DNA of 64,000 nt from CAVTYH01 sp963738835 (GTDB lineage Bacteria; Planctomycetota; Planctomycetia; Pirellulales; JADZDJ01), in assembly GCA_963738835.1 (NCBI GenBank), contig CAVTYH010000006.1, positions 1 to 64,000 on the forward strand, read 5' to 3'. Position 1 is the first letter of the stretch. The number at the start of each line of letters is the position of its first letter. Below the pieces are notes generated by a model that was not told the origin of the DNA, searched no databases, and saw only the letters and a program-made list of their open reading frames with translations. Both the position numbers and the translations under genes were made by a program. This document shows positions 21,057 through 29,926 of this stretch, piece after piece.

Positions 21057-22319
21057 CTACTTTGAAACACTACTCGATTTTACACCGCCGCTCGACTTCG
21101 TGTTGCTACTGGATGCCGGGGTCCCCGCCGGGGCTGGTGCTGCCGGCATTGCTGCTCCGCCGGGCAGCATCAGCGATTGCGCCTGCTTGGCCGCCGTCGG
21201 ATCGAGCGCTTCGAGCTTCGCCAGTTGGGTTTTCGCCTCTGGCAACGGGCAGGCTTGCAGATAACGCAGCACAGGGGCCCGCAGCCACGACGAATCGTCG
21301 CCGGGAATCATGAACAGTTCGACCATGCGGTTCACCTGGCTCCAATCTTGCCAGCGGGCCAAATCGGGAATCACGAGGTCGGCAATTTTTGGCCGCGCCA
21401 GCACGTTGTGAAACGCGGCGGCCGCATTGCCTTTTTCCAAAATGCCGGCCTCCTGAGCGATGCGAACCGCCTGAATGGCGGCGTAGGTGTCGGTGAATTC
21501 GGCTTCCTGATTTTTCAGAAATTGGTCTTCAATTAGCTTGAGCGCCGTCGGTCCCTTGATTGCCAGATAGCTGCCGATCATCGCGTCCAAGAAGCCGACT
21601 TTCAGTTTGCGTTCTTTCGTGGTGAGAAAACTTTCGATCAACGGGACATCTTTCTGGGTGCCGCACACGCCGAGCATCGTGAAATACAGCCGGCGATGAC
21701 TCGGCGTAGTGTCGGGCTTTTTGATCCACTCGATTAGCTGCTGGTATTTCATCCGCGGAGCCAAAGCTTTCAGTTCGTCATACGGCGCCAGGGCAAACTC
21801 GTCATGGGCATCGCGAGCCAGCATTTGGTCTTCGTCTTCCAGATAGTCTTGGAAATAGACGAGCCGATCGGCCCCTGTTTCCGGCAACTTCATGATGTCG
21901 CTGAGATACTTGCGGCCGCGCTCGGTCAGCGAAATGGGTGTCGACCAGGCCAGGTCCTTGGGATCGATGCCGGTGATTAAAAACTGCGTGCCGACCGGGG
22001 AATCGCCGAAGTAGATGGCGTCAATTTGCTTGGCTTTTTTCAGATACTCGCCGCCCTTCAGCACTTCGACGATTTTGAATTTCGACTTGGCCGGCGCTTC
22101 GCCAATTCCCGGCGCCAACAAGCCGCCATTGGCACCCGACTGGCCCTTGGGCAATTCCACCAACTGTGCGATGACCACTGCATCGGCCGCTTTGATTTCC
22201 TGGGCAAAGGTGAGCGAGACGGCGCTGCAAAAGGGACAAGCGTGGGCAGGGGCAGTCGATGTAATTGCCCATAAGCCAACGAGGGCCAGCGTCAAGAATC
22301 GTGAAGCCGAGCGAATCAT
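21057..22319 (-). CDS. Secreted CPFC-motif protein, unknown function
   Basis: A 420-residue protein with a signal peptide ('FLTLALVGLWAITSTAPAHA') followed at once by 'CPFCSAVSLTFAQEIKAAD'. The middle has a beta-rich part ('QFLITGIDPKDLAWSTPISL') and then helical repeats resembling HEAT-like repeats. The C-terminus is Ala/Pro/Ser-rich, and the last codons abut a family A repeat. It is intact, unlike its paralogue at 17614. The start at 22319 has AAAGGA 8 nt upstream. It lies 33 bp downstream of the ABC permease gene in the same direction, suggesting a shared transcript and a substrate-handling or accessory role. Confidence 0.8.
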   Translation of the reverse strand: MIRSASRFLTLALVGLWAITSTAPAHACPFCSAVSLTFAQEIKAADAVVIAQLVELPKGQSGANGGLLAPGIGEAPAKSKFKIVEVLKGGEYLKKAKQIDAIYFGDSPVGTQFLITGIDPKDLAWSTPISLTERGRKYLSDIMKLPETGADRLVYFQDYLEDEDQMLARDAHDEFALAPYDELKALAPRMKYQQLIEWIKKPDTTPSHRRLYFTMLGVCGTQKDVPLIESFLTTKERKLKVGFLDAMIGSYLAIKGPTALKLIEDQFLKNQEAEFTDTYAAIQAVRIAQEAGILEKGNAAAAFHNVLARPKIADLVIPDLARWQDWSQVNRMVELFMIPGDDSSWLRAPVLRYLQACPLPEAKTQLAKLEALDPTAAKQAQSLMLPGGAAMPAAPAPAGTPASSSNTKSSGGVKSSSVSK

Positions 22320-22352
22320 TTTGTGTTCCTTTTGCAATCTGTAATCTGCGAC

Positions 22353-23801
22353 TTACGGTCTGGCCGTTAGTGCCCGTGCGACATCGGTCCGATAAGCCGA
22401 CAGCGCTGGGAGATATCCGACCAGCGAGGCGAGCAAAATCAAACCCGGTATCAAAATTAACTCATATTCCGGAGCGAACTGCAAGAATCCAACCTGCACA
22501 CTGGTGGCCCCGGTAATCCACGGGCCCAAGACGCCAATCAGCACGTGCCCTAGCACCCAGCCGCACAAACCACCTCCCAGAGCAAGCAAAATCGATTCTA
22601 GCAGCACGATCAGCATTACTTTTCCTCGGGCTGCCCCCAGTGCCCTCATGACAGCAATTTCGTGCCGCCGTTCAGACATCGAATTATAGATACTGACCAT
22701 AATGCCAATGCCGGAAACAATGACAATCAGCACCGCCAGCGCAAACAGCACGTAAGTTAAGGGGCCGATGACGCTATCGAAGAAACGGGAGATGACGCCG
22801 ATAGGCAGCACCGCCTGCGCGACATTGTCTTTGTTGATGGTTTTTACCAAACCCGGGGCTAAGAGTTCCGGCGGCATGGCGGGGTTGGTGCTTTTGGTAC
22901 GCAGCAGGATGGCGGTGATTTCACGTTCGCTATCCGGCAGCGGTGTGGGATGTTCGGGGCGAGTTTCTTGGTGCGAATGATGCTCATCGTCCTGCGCGTG
23001 GGTGGCTGGGGCCGAGGCCGCCGAGCCCCCAGATTCAGATGCCGCTGGGGGCTCTCTTCGGTCGACCCCAGCCACCCCACTATCGCCGCCCACTTTTGCA
23101 TCAGGCTGCGGCACTTCGCGGGCGTGCCCTTCCATGAGATAAAAACCTTCCATGTTAATGTACACGGCCGAATCGGTCGGTGTGCCGCTGCGCTTCAGAA
23201 TGCCGACGACCGTGAAGGGGGCATGAGTATGGCCGGTTGGCGCACCGTGGGTCGGTGCAATTTCATCGCCAAGTTTAACACCCATTTCTGAGGCGACTTG
23301 TGCGCCGACCACCGCGGTGAAGAATTCGTCGTGCTTGAAATTGCGTCCCTGGGCAAACTCGTATTTGTGGCCGGGCGAGTATTCCAAATCGTCAAACATC
23401 CAGGTGTTGGTGCCCACCACGCGAAAGTTGCCGAAGTAATCGCCCATACAAATGGGGATGGCCAAAGCCGTGTAATCGGCGAACTTGCCGTCTTTGCCGT
23501 CGCCCCGTTTGGCGGCCGGCAGAAACTCTTTGAAATACCAATACGGAATGTTTTCGATCGGCTTGTCGATATGATAAACGGTATTGAACACCAACTGCAG
23601 CGCGCCCCCTTTGGCACCGACGATCATGTTGTAGCCTAGGCCAGCGCTCGACTCAAACGACTTGCCGACCACGCCGCTCATCACCAGCACGGCCACCACC
23701 AGCGACACGCCCAGCGCCATTGACAGCCCCGTGAGAAACGAAGCCAGCGACCGCTGCTGAATACTGCGCCAGGCGATTTTCCAGAGACTCATGCTTCGCA
23801 T
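22353..23801 (-). CDS. ABC transporter permease, MacB/FtsX type, with His-rich loop
   Basis: A 482-residue permease. The N-terminal helix ('SFLTGLSMALGVSLVVAVLV') is followed by a large periplasmic MacB-core domain, and three C-terminal helices ('FFDSVIGPLTYVLFALAVLI' and two further on) carry the FtsX fold, with the coupling segment 'MSERRHEIAVMRALGAARG'. A poorly conserved loop near residues 262-300 holds a His/Asp/Glu-rich run ('AQDDEHHSHQE'), and 'THGAPTGHTHAPF' lies earlier. Such runs often bind zinc or other metals. The ATP-binding subunit is encoded upstream. Metal transport is an inference from the loop and the DUF3299 neighbours. Confidence 0.85.
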   Translation of the reverse strand: MRSMSLWKIAWRSIQQRSLASFLTGLSMALGVSLVVAVLVMSGVVGKSFESSAGLGYNMIVGAKGGALQLVFNTVYHIDKPIENIPYWYFKEFLPAAKRGDGKDGKFADYTALAIPICMGDYFGNFRVVGTNTWMFDDLEYSPGHKYEFAQGRNFKHDEFFTAVVGAQVASEMGVKLGDEIAPTHGAPTGHTHAPFTVVGILKRSGTPTDSAVYINMEGFYLMEGHAREVPQPDAKVGGDSGVAGVDRREPPAASESGGSAASAPATHAQDDEHHSHQETRPEHPTPLPDSEREITAILLRTKSTNPAMPPELLAPGLVKTINKDNVAQAVLPIGVISRFFDSVIGPLTYVLFALAVLIVIVSGIGIMVSIYNSMSERRHEIAVMRALGAARGKVMLIVLLESILLALGGGLCGWVLGHVLIGVLGPWITGATSVQVGFLQFAPEYELILIPGLILLASLVGYLPALSAYRTDVARALTARP

Positions 23802-23810
23802 GGAGCAACT

Positions 23811-23902
23811 AGCGATTAGCCATTAGCAATTAGCCAGCACTCGGAAATCGCGCAGCGATTTCGTCGATTGGCTAATCGCTAACTGCTAATCGCTAATCGC
23901 TT
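23811..23902. repeat. Short-word repeats (TTAGCGATTAG) between ABC genes
   Basis: Variants of CTAATCGCTAA and AGCGATTAGCCATTAGCAAT are clustered as tandem and inverted copies. A similar cluster lies at 29403-29440. The end overlaps the ATPase stop codon. Confidence 0.75.
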
Positions 23903-24567
23903 TTCCCATTCACTCGATTGATCTGTTCCAAATTCTCGACGCGTTTGAATTGTTCTGCCACTTGCGGTGTGTGCGTGACCAACACGAGCGCAACGTTTTC
24001 TTCGCGGCAGGTTTCTCGAATCAGGTCGATCACTTGCTGCTGATGTCGCGTGTCGATGTTCGCCGTCGGCTCGTCGGCCAGCAGCAATTTCGGTTCGTTC
24101 GCCAAAGCGCGGGCCACGGCCACGCGCTGTTGTTCGCCGACCGAAAGCTGCGCCGGTTTGTGATCCAGTCGATGGGCTAAACCGACACGATCGAGAAGAT
24201 TTCGCGCTCGGTCGGGCTTCACTCGTCCGGAAGCGAACGACATTCCCAGCAGCACGTTTTCCAGCGCCGTAAAACCCGACAACAGATTGAACGTTTGAAA
24301 CACGTAGCCGATCTTATCGGCTCGAAATCGATCTCGCCCCGCCTCGGGTAAGCGGGCAATATCGGTGCTGTCGATGCGAATTGTGCCTTCATCGGGCCGG
24401 CTAATTCCGGCAATCAAATGCAAGAGCGTTGTTTTGCCCGCTCCGCTGCGGCCCACCAGCACCATTTGTTCGCCGGCCGCGACATGAAACTTCGGCACGT
24501 GAAGAATCGGCAACCGGCCGCCACCGGGCTCGACAAACGATTTTTTGACGTTTTCCAACGTGAGCAT
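23893..24567 (-). CDS. ABC transporter ATP-binding protein (LolD/MacB type)
   Basis: A 224-residue nucleotide-binding subunit with Walker A 'GRSGAGKTTLLHL', Q-loop 'GYVFQTFNLLSGFTALENVL', signature 'LSVGEQQRVAVARAL', Walker B 'LLLADEPTANID' and H-loop 'LVLVTHTPQ'. The length is typical of subunits that pair with MacB/FtsX permeases. It is the first gene of a minus-strand group with the permease, a CPFC protein and two DUF3299 proteins. Reported zinc-responsive loci in Vibrio combine a similar ABC pair with a DUF3299 protein, which suggests metal handling. Confidence 0.92.
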   Translation of the reverse strand: MLTLENVKKSFVEPGGGRLPILHVPKFHVAAGEQMVLVGRSGAGKTTLLHLIAGISRPDEGTIRIDSTDIARLPEAGRDRFRADKIGYVFQTFNLLSGFTALENVLLGMSFASGRVKPDRARNLLDRVGLAHRLDHKPAQLSVGEQQRVAVARALANEPKLLLADEPTANIDTRHQQQVIDLIRETCREENVALVLVTHTPQVAEQFKRVENLEQINRVNGKSD

Positions 24568-24931
24568 GGCAGCCAGTTCCCTCTCCCCATGCGGGAGAGG
24601 GTGAGGGTGAGGGGTTGAGGAATGGTTGGTGCTCCATCACCCTCACCCCGGCCCTCTCCCCGTCCAGGGAGAAGGAGATACTCCAAAACACGCTTAAAGA
24701 TAACCGTTTACGGCGAGGTCACAAAGGGCAACCGCATTGCAAGTGCGCAGTGCTTATTGTGCATTTACGCAGCGATCGGCGATGTGGTTCGCAGCCAGTT
24801 GCGGCCATTTTCTTCGCCGCATCACCCATTATCGCGATTGGTTCGATCGTCAGAGAATCGTAAAATGCGGTTTTTGAGGCGGAGCAGCGTGAACCTGCAA
24901 TGATTGGCTTTCAACGAATGGAGACGCTCCG
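24568..24931. other. Intergenic region with two family A repeats
   Basis: Family A copies lie at 24577-24614 and, inverted, at 24635-24676. The remaining about 250 bp upstream of pckA contain no recognised gene. The pckA promoter should be here but no clear -35/-10 pair was identified. Confidence 0.6.
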
Positions 24932-26509
24932 ATGGCTCAAATCCTCGATTTAACACGCCAGGAAATCACGGTCAAGCGCGTCATCCGCAATGCTCCGCCG
25001 GCGCCATTGTACAAAGACGCCATTGTTCATGAACACGCGGCCATTGCCGACAGCGGAGCGATAATTATTCGCTCTGGTAAGAAGACCGGCCGCAGTCCGA
25101 TGGATAAGCGGATTGTCGATCATCCCGACAGCTCCAAAAACATCTGGTGGGGGCCAGTCAACATCAAACTCGACAATCAGGTATTCATCATCAACCGGCA
25201 ACGGGCGATCGATTATCTAAACACCCGCGAGCAATTGTACGTAGTCGATGGCTTTGCCGGTTGGGATCCGCGTTACCGCATTAAAGTGCGCGTGATTTGC
25301 GCTCGGGCTTATCATGCCCTGTTCATGCGCAACATGCTGATTCGCCCCACGGCCGACGAGCTAGCCAATTTCGGCGATCCCGACTATGTGATTTACAACG
25401 CCGGGCAGTTTCCGGCGAATCCGCATACGCAGCAGATGACTTCCCGCACGAGCATCGACATTGGGTTGGAAAAGCGCGAGATGGTCATCCTGGGCACAGA
25501 GTATGCCGGCGAAATGAAAAAAGGCGTGTTCACGCTGATGCACTACATCATGCCTGGCCGTGGCGTGCTATCGATGCATTGCTCCGCGAATGAAGGCGAA
25601 GAAAATGACCTGTCGCTTTTCTTCGGCCTTTCTGGCACCGGCAAAACGACGCTCTCGGCCGATCCACGCCGGCGACTGATCGGCGACGACGAACACTGCT
25701 GGAGCGACGACGGTATTTTCAACATCGAAGGGGGCTGCTACGCCAAGTGCATCAATTTGTCGCAAGAGAAGGAACCGGAAATCTACGACGCCATCCGCTT
25801 CGGCACCGTGCTGGAAAACGTGGTTTACGATGAAGAAACTCGGGCCGCCGATTTCAGCAGCGCCGTGATTACGGAGAACACCCGGGCCGCGTATCCGATT
25901 GAGTTCATCGCTAACGCCAAAGTGCCGTGCGTCGGTGGACATCCGCGCAACGTCATTTTTCTGACGTGCGATGCCTTTGGCGTGATTCCACCTGTGAGCC
26001 GGTTAACGCCGGACCAGGCGATGTATCATTTCATCAGCGGTTACACGGCCCGCGTGGCCGGCACCGAAGACGGCGTGAAGGAGCCGCAATCGGCGTTCTC
26101 CGCCTGTTACAGCGCGGCGTTTTTGGTGCGGCATCCGGCGGTTTATGCTCAATTGTTGGCCGAGCGGTTGAAAAAACACCGGGCTCAAGCGTGGCTCGTG
26201 AATACCGGTTGGTCCGGCGGCGCTTACGGCGTGGGCGCCAGAATCAAACTTGCCTACACACGAGCCATTATCGATGCCATTCACTCTGGTGCGCTGACCG
26301 ATGCCCCGACACAGCGCGATCCGCACTTCAAACTCGATTTTTGCACACGCTGCCCCAACGTGCCCGATGCACTATTGCAACCGGCCACTGCCTGGTCCGA
26401 TCGCACGGCTTACGCCGCCACCGCGCAAAAGCTGGCTGGGCTGTTCCGCGAAAACTTCGGTAAGTACGCCGACGAAGCGGGGCCTGCGGTACAAGCGGCG
26501 GGGCCATGA
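24932..26509 (+). CDS. pckA: Phosphoenolpyruvate carboxykinase (ATP)
   Basis: It converts oxaloacetate and ATP to phosphoenolpyruvate, CO2 and ADP, the first committed step of gluconeogenesis. The 525-residue protein has the ATP-type signature: P-loop 'FGLSGTGKTTLSADP', kinase-2 segment 'RLIGDDEHCWSDDGIFNIEG' with metal-binding Asp, substrate-binding 'SGKKTGRSPMDKRIVDHP', and 'YINTG/VNTGWSGGAYGVG'-type adenine-site residues. Length and motif order match EC 4.1.1.49 enzymes and no indel is seen. A divergently transcribed gene lies upstream. The 3' end overlaps the convergent sigma-factor frame by about 100 bases. Confidence 0.96.
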   Translation: MAQILDLTRQEITVKRVIRNAPPAPLYKDAIVHEHAAIADSGAIIIRSGKKTGRSPMDKRIVDHPDSSKNIWWGPVNIKLDNQVFIINRQRAIDYLNTREQLYVVDGFAGWDPRYRIKVRVICARAYHALFMRNMLIRPTADELANFGDPDYVIYNAGQFPANPHTQQMTSRTSIDIGLEKREMVILGTEYAGEMKKGVFTLMHYIMPGRGVLSMHCSANEGEENDLSLFFGLSGTGKTTLSADPRRRLIGDDEHCWSDDGIFNIEGGCYAKCINLSQEKEPEIYDAIRFGTVLENVVYDEETRAADFSSAVITENTRAAYPIEFIANAKVPCVGGHPRNVIFLTCDAFGVIPPVSRLTPDQAMYHFISGYTARVAGTEDGVKEPQSAFSACYSAAFLVRHPAVYAQLLAERLKKHRAQAWLVNTGWSGGAYGVGARIKLAYTRAIIDAIHSGALTDAPTQRDPHFKLDFCTRCPNVPDALLQPATAWSDRTAYAATAQKLAGLFRENFGKYADEAGPAVQAAGP

Positions 26510-27105
26510 ACGAGACGCACGCTAAACGGCGAGCGGCTGGCTATTCCACCGCCGCGCAGGCGCATTTTTTCGCGGGCTCTGGAAAGCGTCGGGCCGATGC
26601 TGTTTTCGGGCATGCCGACCAGCGAGCTGATTTCCTGGTAGCTTTTGCCTTCCAGGTGATACATGCGCACCACCTGCGCTTCGGTGCCTTCCAACTCTTC
26701 GAGCAGCCGCGCCACTTCATCGCGGTTGTTGACCGAATCGTGGCCGTCTGCGGCGCCCTCGTATGCGGCCTGACCTGCCGCTTCGTCAAGCCGCTTAGCA
26801 CTCTTGCGTTTCAAGAGTTGCTGCACCACTACGCGGCGAGTGATGACGGTGAGGTAGGTTGCCAGGCTGGCTTCTCCACGGAAGCGTTTCAGCACGGCCA
26901 TGTCATCGGCGACGATGGCCGTGAAAACATCGGCGGCCAAATCTTCGCGGTCGTCTTGCGTTAGCCGAATCGAACGGCTTTGCGCCGAGTGATCGATCAC
27001 GTGCATTACCAAGCCCATGAATCGATCAACGAAATCTTCCCAAGCCCGGGGCTTGCGGGCGAGACAACGAGCCAACAGATTGCGATCGATTTCCGATAGT
27101 GCCAC
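26410..27105 (-). CDS. ECF-type RNA polymerase sigma factor
   Basis: About 231 residues. Region 2 includes 'PRAWEDFVDRFMGLVMHVI' and 'FRGEASLATYLTVITRRVVV' (-10 recognition). Region 4 includes 'LEGTEAQVVRMYHLEGKSYQ' then 'EISSLVGMPENSIGPTLSRA', the -35-binding helix-turn-helix. A GTG start at 27105 ('ALSEIDRNLLARCLARK') is chosen because planctomycete relatives begin there; an upstream ATG at 27180 adds non-conserved residues. After 'LSRAREKMRLR' the frame runs on into the antisense of pckA, which suggests a missed stop or an indel near 26570 and a shorter true C-terminus. No anti-sigma gene is adjacent. Confidence 0.82.
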   Translation of the reverse strand: MALSEIDRNLLARCLARKPRAWEDFVDRFMGLVMHVIDHSAQSRSIRLTQDDREDLAADVFTAIVADDMAVLKRFRGEASLATYLTVITRRVVVQQLLKRKSAKRLDEAAGQAAYEGAADGHDSVNNRDEVARLLEELEGTEAQVVRMYHLEGKSYQEISSLVGMPENSIGPTLSRAREKMRLRGGGIASRSPFSVRLVHGPAACTAGPASSAYLPKFSRNSPASFCAVAA

Positions 27106-27731
27106 GGCATGTACCCGGCTTACCGCTTGGATGCCCCTTGTCCTAACGATTCCCGGACGGGGCGATGCCGGGCCAATCAATCCGTGCCGCGGTTTCGCAC
27201 GCCGCCACCTCCTGTCGGCAGGAATCGGCGAGCTCCCAGCCCTTGGGCCCGAAGAGTTTTCGATTTGCTGGGAAGCACTCGTCTGGACTCGATTTTACGC
27301 TCCCCGCATGCGCGGGGCAATGGCGAATGGCCGAGGCCGGAACCTTTCGATAACGGGCCAGATAGTGTTTGCCGTCATATTTCCGATGGATTCTCTGATC
27401 GGCAGATTTTGACATAATGCGGCTAGGTGTCTGGCGGTCTGGCGTCGGGTGTCTAGGTGTGTGAACTTAGGATTTCAGCACGGTTGATTAGACGCCGGTT
27501 ACAGGCCAACCGGGCACTCGTTTTTACCTACCAGACTCTGGCTAACCAGACCACCAGACACCCCTGAGTGGCAGCGGGTTGACAGTGTTTGCCGGCGAAA
27601 CTATGATTCGCGCAGAACCCCTGTTTTAACCCGCTGAACTCTATTCCAGCCAAGTAGTTGTCGTCGGTCGGCCGATATTAGACGAAGTCTTCTAATCTCT
27701 TGCCCGCCGAGCCACAGGAGCAAACTCGAAC
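27106..27731. other. Intergenic region with short-word repeats, no gene seen
   Basis: Positions about 27424-27568 contain several GGTGTCTGG/CCAGACACC-like words in both orientations (GTCTGGCGGTCTGGCG; ACCAGACCACCAGACACC) that could fold into stems. No recognisable protein was found. The ferredoxin promoter and an AGGAG site (27716-27720) lie at the right end. Confidence 0.6.
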
Positions 27732-28013
27732 ATGACTCACGTCGTTGCCGAACCGTGCTTCGGATGCAAATACACCGACTGCGTGGTGGTCTGCCCGGTC
27801 GAATGCTTTTACGAGGGTGAAAAGATGCTCTACATCCACCCTGACGAATGCATCGACTGCGAAGCCTGCGTTCCCGAATGCCCGGTCGAGGCCATCTTCC
27901 ACGAAGACAACTTGCCCGAACAGTGGAAAGACTTCACCGCTCTGAACGCCGAAATGGCGACGCAATGCCCGGTGATTACCGAGAAGAAAGAGCCCTTGGT
28001 GAAGGAAGAGTGA
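27732..28013 (+). CDS. fdxA: 7Fe ferredoxin, FdxA type ([3Fe-4S][4Fe-4S])
   Basis: A 93-residue soluble electron carrier. The N-terminal cluster motif 'CFGCKYTDCVVVCPVECFY' has the spacing of FdxA proteins, where the first set binds a [3Fe-4S] cluster. The second motif 'CIDCEACVPECPVEAIF' binds [4Fe-4S]. The tail 'LNAEMATQCPVITEKKEPL' is also family-typical, though the chain is about 14 residues shorter than proteobacterial FdxA. A good AGGAG site lies upstream. It is a single-gene unit followed by a hairpin repeat at 28039-28070. Confidence 0.94.
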   Translation: MTHVVAEPCFGCKYTDCVVVCPVECFYEGEKMLYIHPDECIDCEACVPECPVEAIFHEDNLPEQWKDFTALNAEMATQCPVITEKKEPLVKEE

Positions 28014-28038
28014 GGCGCCCAAAGCGTTTTTTTCACTT

Positions 28039-28070
28039 CGTGTAGCGGCCGGGCTGCGCCGGCGCTGGAG
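28039..28070. repeat. Family D hairpin repeat after fdxA
   Basis: GTGTAGCGGCCGGGCT-GCGCCGGCGCTGG is related to the segment at 53158-53187 in inverted orientation. It is 25 bp past the stop codon. There is no following T-run. Confidence 0.6.
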
Positions 28071-28089
28071 CGACTTTTGGGCTAAGCAA

Positions 28090-29382
28090 TCACTTCGGTT
28101 GTTCGATCGAACTCTGGCGATCGATGAATTTCGGGCGCGGAATCTTTGAAACACCCGCTGCTCCGCCACTACCATTCTGAGCTGCGTTGAAAAACTCGGC
28201 GATCGAATTCACAACGCGCATCTGCTCGTCGGCCGTGAGTTCGGGGAAAATCGGCAGAGCCAGCGTTTCTCGCGCTGCCAACTCGGTTTCCGGTAGGCTG
28301 CCCAACTGGTAGCCGAGCAAGGCAAAGCATTTCTGCTCGTGCAGCGGCACCGGGTAGTAAATTTCCGTGCCGATTTTTGCCGCGGTCAGGTGCTTACGCA
28401 AAGCATCGCGCTGGCCGTCAGGCACGCGGATGATGTACTGATTCCAAACATGCCGGGCCGCACGCACCGTTTGCGGCAGCGTGACGATTTTGTTGAGGCC
28501 GCACTCCGCGAACAGCGTGTGATACCGCTCGGCATTCGTCTGCCGCTGGCGAGCCCAAGTGTCGAGATGCGGCAACTTGACGTTGAGAATTGCAGCCTGT
28601 AGCGAATCGAGGCGGCTGTTGATGCCGACCACTTGATGATAGTACCGCGGCTCCATGCCATGCACGCGCAGCAGGCGCAGCTTGGCGGCTAAATCGTCGC
28701 GATCGGTCGTCAGCAGCCCGCCATCGCCCATGCCGCCGAGATTTTTGGTCGGATAAAAACTGAAGCAACCGATGTCGCCCAGCGTGCCGGCACTGCGGCC
28801 GGCGTAAGCGGCGCCGATCGATTGGCAAGCGTCTTCGATAATTGGCACTCCATGCTTGGCGGCCACGCGGCCGATTTCATCCATTGCCGCGCACTGGCCA
28901 AACAAATGCACGGGAATAATCGCTTTGGTGCGCGGCGAAATCAGTGGTTCGATTTTCTTGGGGTCGATGTTGAACGTGGCCGGCTCGATATCGACAAACA
29001 CCGGCTCGGCCCCCAACCGCGAAATGGCGCTGGCTGTGGCGAAAAATGTATAACTCGGGCAAAGCACTTCATCGCCTTGATCGACGCCCAGTGCCATCAG
29101 CGCCAGCAGCAGGGCATCGCTCCCCAACGCGCAGGCAATGGCATGCCGCGCACCGGTGAATTGAGCCACGGCGCGTTCCAACTCTTCACAATCCGGCCCG
29201 AGCACCCAGCGTCCCGAATCACAAACCCGTGTGACGGCGGCGAGAATTTCGTCCCGCAACGGTTCGTACTGCCGCTTCAAATCCAAGAGCGGCACCGGAG
29301 TGGCGAGAGCGGTCGAATTCGACGGCGGCACGACAACGACCTGAGCCGGTCCAGTGGTGGTATTGGCGAGGGAGCGATCCAT
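28090..29382 (-). CDS. DegT/DnrJ/EryC1/StrS aminotransferase
   Basis: A 430-residue PLP enzyme of the sugar aminotransferase family, which acts on nucleotide-linked keto-sugars for cell-surface glycans. The family N-terminus 'VPLLDLKRQYEPLRDEIL' begins at about residue 30. 'CALGSDALLLALMALGV' is the PLP phosphate-binding region, 'EDACQSIGAAYAGR' carries the PLP-contacting Asp, and 'CFSFYPTKNLGGMGDGG' contains the Schiff-base Lys. 'YYHQVVGINSRLDSLQAAIL' is also typical. The C-terminal about 30 residues are Gly/Ser-rich and unconserved. No sugar-biosynthesis neighbours are present, so the substrate cannot be named. Confidence 0.93.
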   Translation of the reverse strand: MDRSLANTTTGPAQVVVVPPSNSTALATPVPLLDLKRQYEPLRDEILAAVTRVCDSGRWVLGPDCEELERAVAQFTGARHAIACALGSDALLLALMALGVDQGDEVLCPSYTFFATASAISRLGAEPVFVDIEPATFNIDPKKIEPLISPRTKAIIPVHLFGQCAAMDEIGRVAAKHGVPIIEDACQSIGAAYAGRSAGTLGDIGCFSFYPTKNLGGMGDGGLLTTDRDDLAAKLRLLRVHGMEPRYYHQVVGINSRLDSLQAAILNVKLPHLDTWARQRQTNAERYHTLFAECGLNKIVTLPQTVRAARHVWNQYIIRVPDGQRDALRKHLTAAKIGTEIYYPVPLHEQKCFALLGYQLGSLPETELAARETLALPIFPELTADEQMRVVNSIAEFFNAAQNGSGGAAGVSKIPRPKFIDRQSSIEQPK

Positions 29383-29725
29383 GGACGAATCCTTTCATCC
29401 GGGAAAAGCGATTAGCAACTGGCGATTAGTAATTAGCCAAGCCGACGCCGTTGGCGGTGGTGACCGACACCAAGTGGTCGGCTTGAAATCAATCTGCTAG
29501 CAACGCCGGAAATCCCAGCGACAAGCCGCGAGAGGGTAAAGAGCCGAGCGAGTCGAGTCAAGTCCGGCCCCGGCAGGCGCGATCAGACGTGTTTATCCAG
29601 ACACGCATAAATATTGACAGTAACCCCAAAAGTCGAATTTATTTGCTTGATCGTCGAACGGGGCTTTAGAATGTTCTTCTTTCGAGCTTCGCGGGTTCGA
29701 TCGATCGTTTCACAGGAGCAGACTT
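29383..29725. other. Intergenic region upstream of the ATPase/nuclease operon
   Basis: It contains short-word repeats (29403-29440, GCGATTAG variants), then an unremarkable stretch, then a promoter-like sequence near 29614 and the AGGAG site (29713-29717) of the 66-residue gene. Confidence 0.6.
29614..29642 (+). promoter_or_regulatory. Possible sigma70-type promoter of the ATPase/nuclease operon
   Basis: TTGACA at 29614-29619, a 17-base spacer and ATTTAT at 29637-29642, in a locally AT-rich stretch about 85 bp before the first gene of the operon. The -10 match is weak. Confidence 0.35.
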
Positions 29726-29926
29726 ATGGGGTATCGGCAAAAGGTCCACGAGAAGCTTATTAGCACTGAACAGGGTCGCAGTCGCGCCGAGAAATATCTG
29801 CAGGAGGTGGCTGACGCCTTCGATCAGGGCGGGAACGCCTCAGTCAGCAAGTTGCTAGCAACGCAGATGGGCAAGTTCGAGCTCGATTTTAATGCGAAGC
29901 TCAAGTTGCTGAAAGCCAAGCTCTAA
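29726..29926 (+). CDS. 66-residue protein, first gene of ATPase/nuclease operon
   Basis: A short, charged, helical protein starting 'MGYRQKVHEKLISTEQGRSR' and ending 'NAKLKLLKAKL', with no Cys, signal peptide or membrane segment. An AGGAG site precedes the ATG. It ends 17 bp before the Rad50-like ATPase gene. In other ATPase-based defence loci small proteins of this kind act as adaptors or regulators. That role here is inferred from position only, and I do not recognise the family. Confidence 0.7.
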   Translation: MGYRQKVHEKLISTEQGRSRAEKYLQEVADAFDQGGNASVSKLLATQMGKFELDFNAKLKLLKAKL

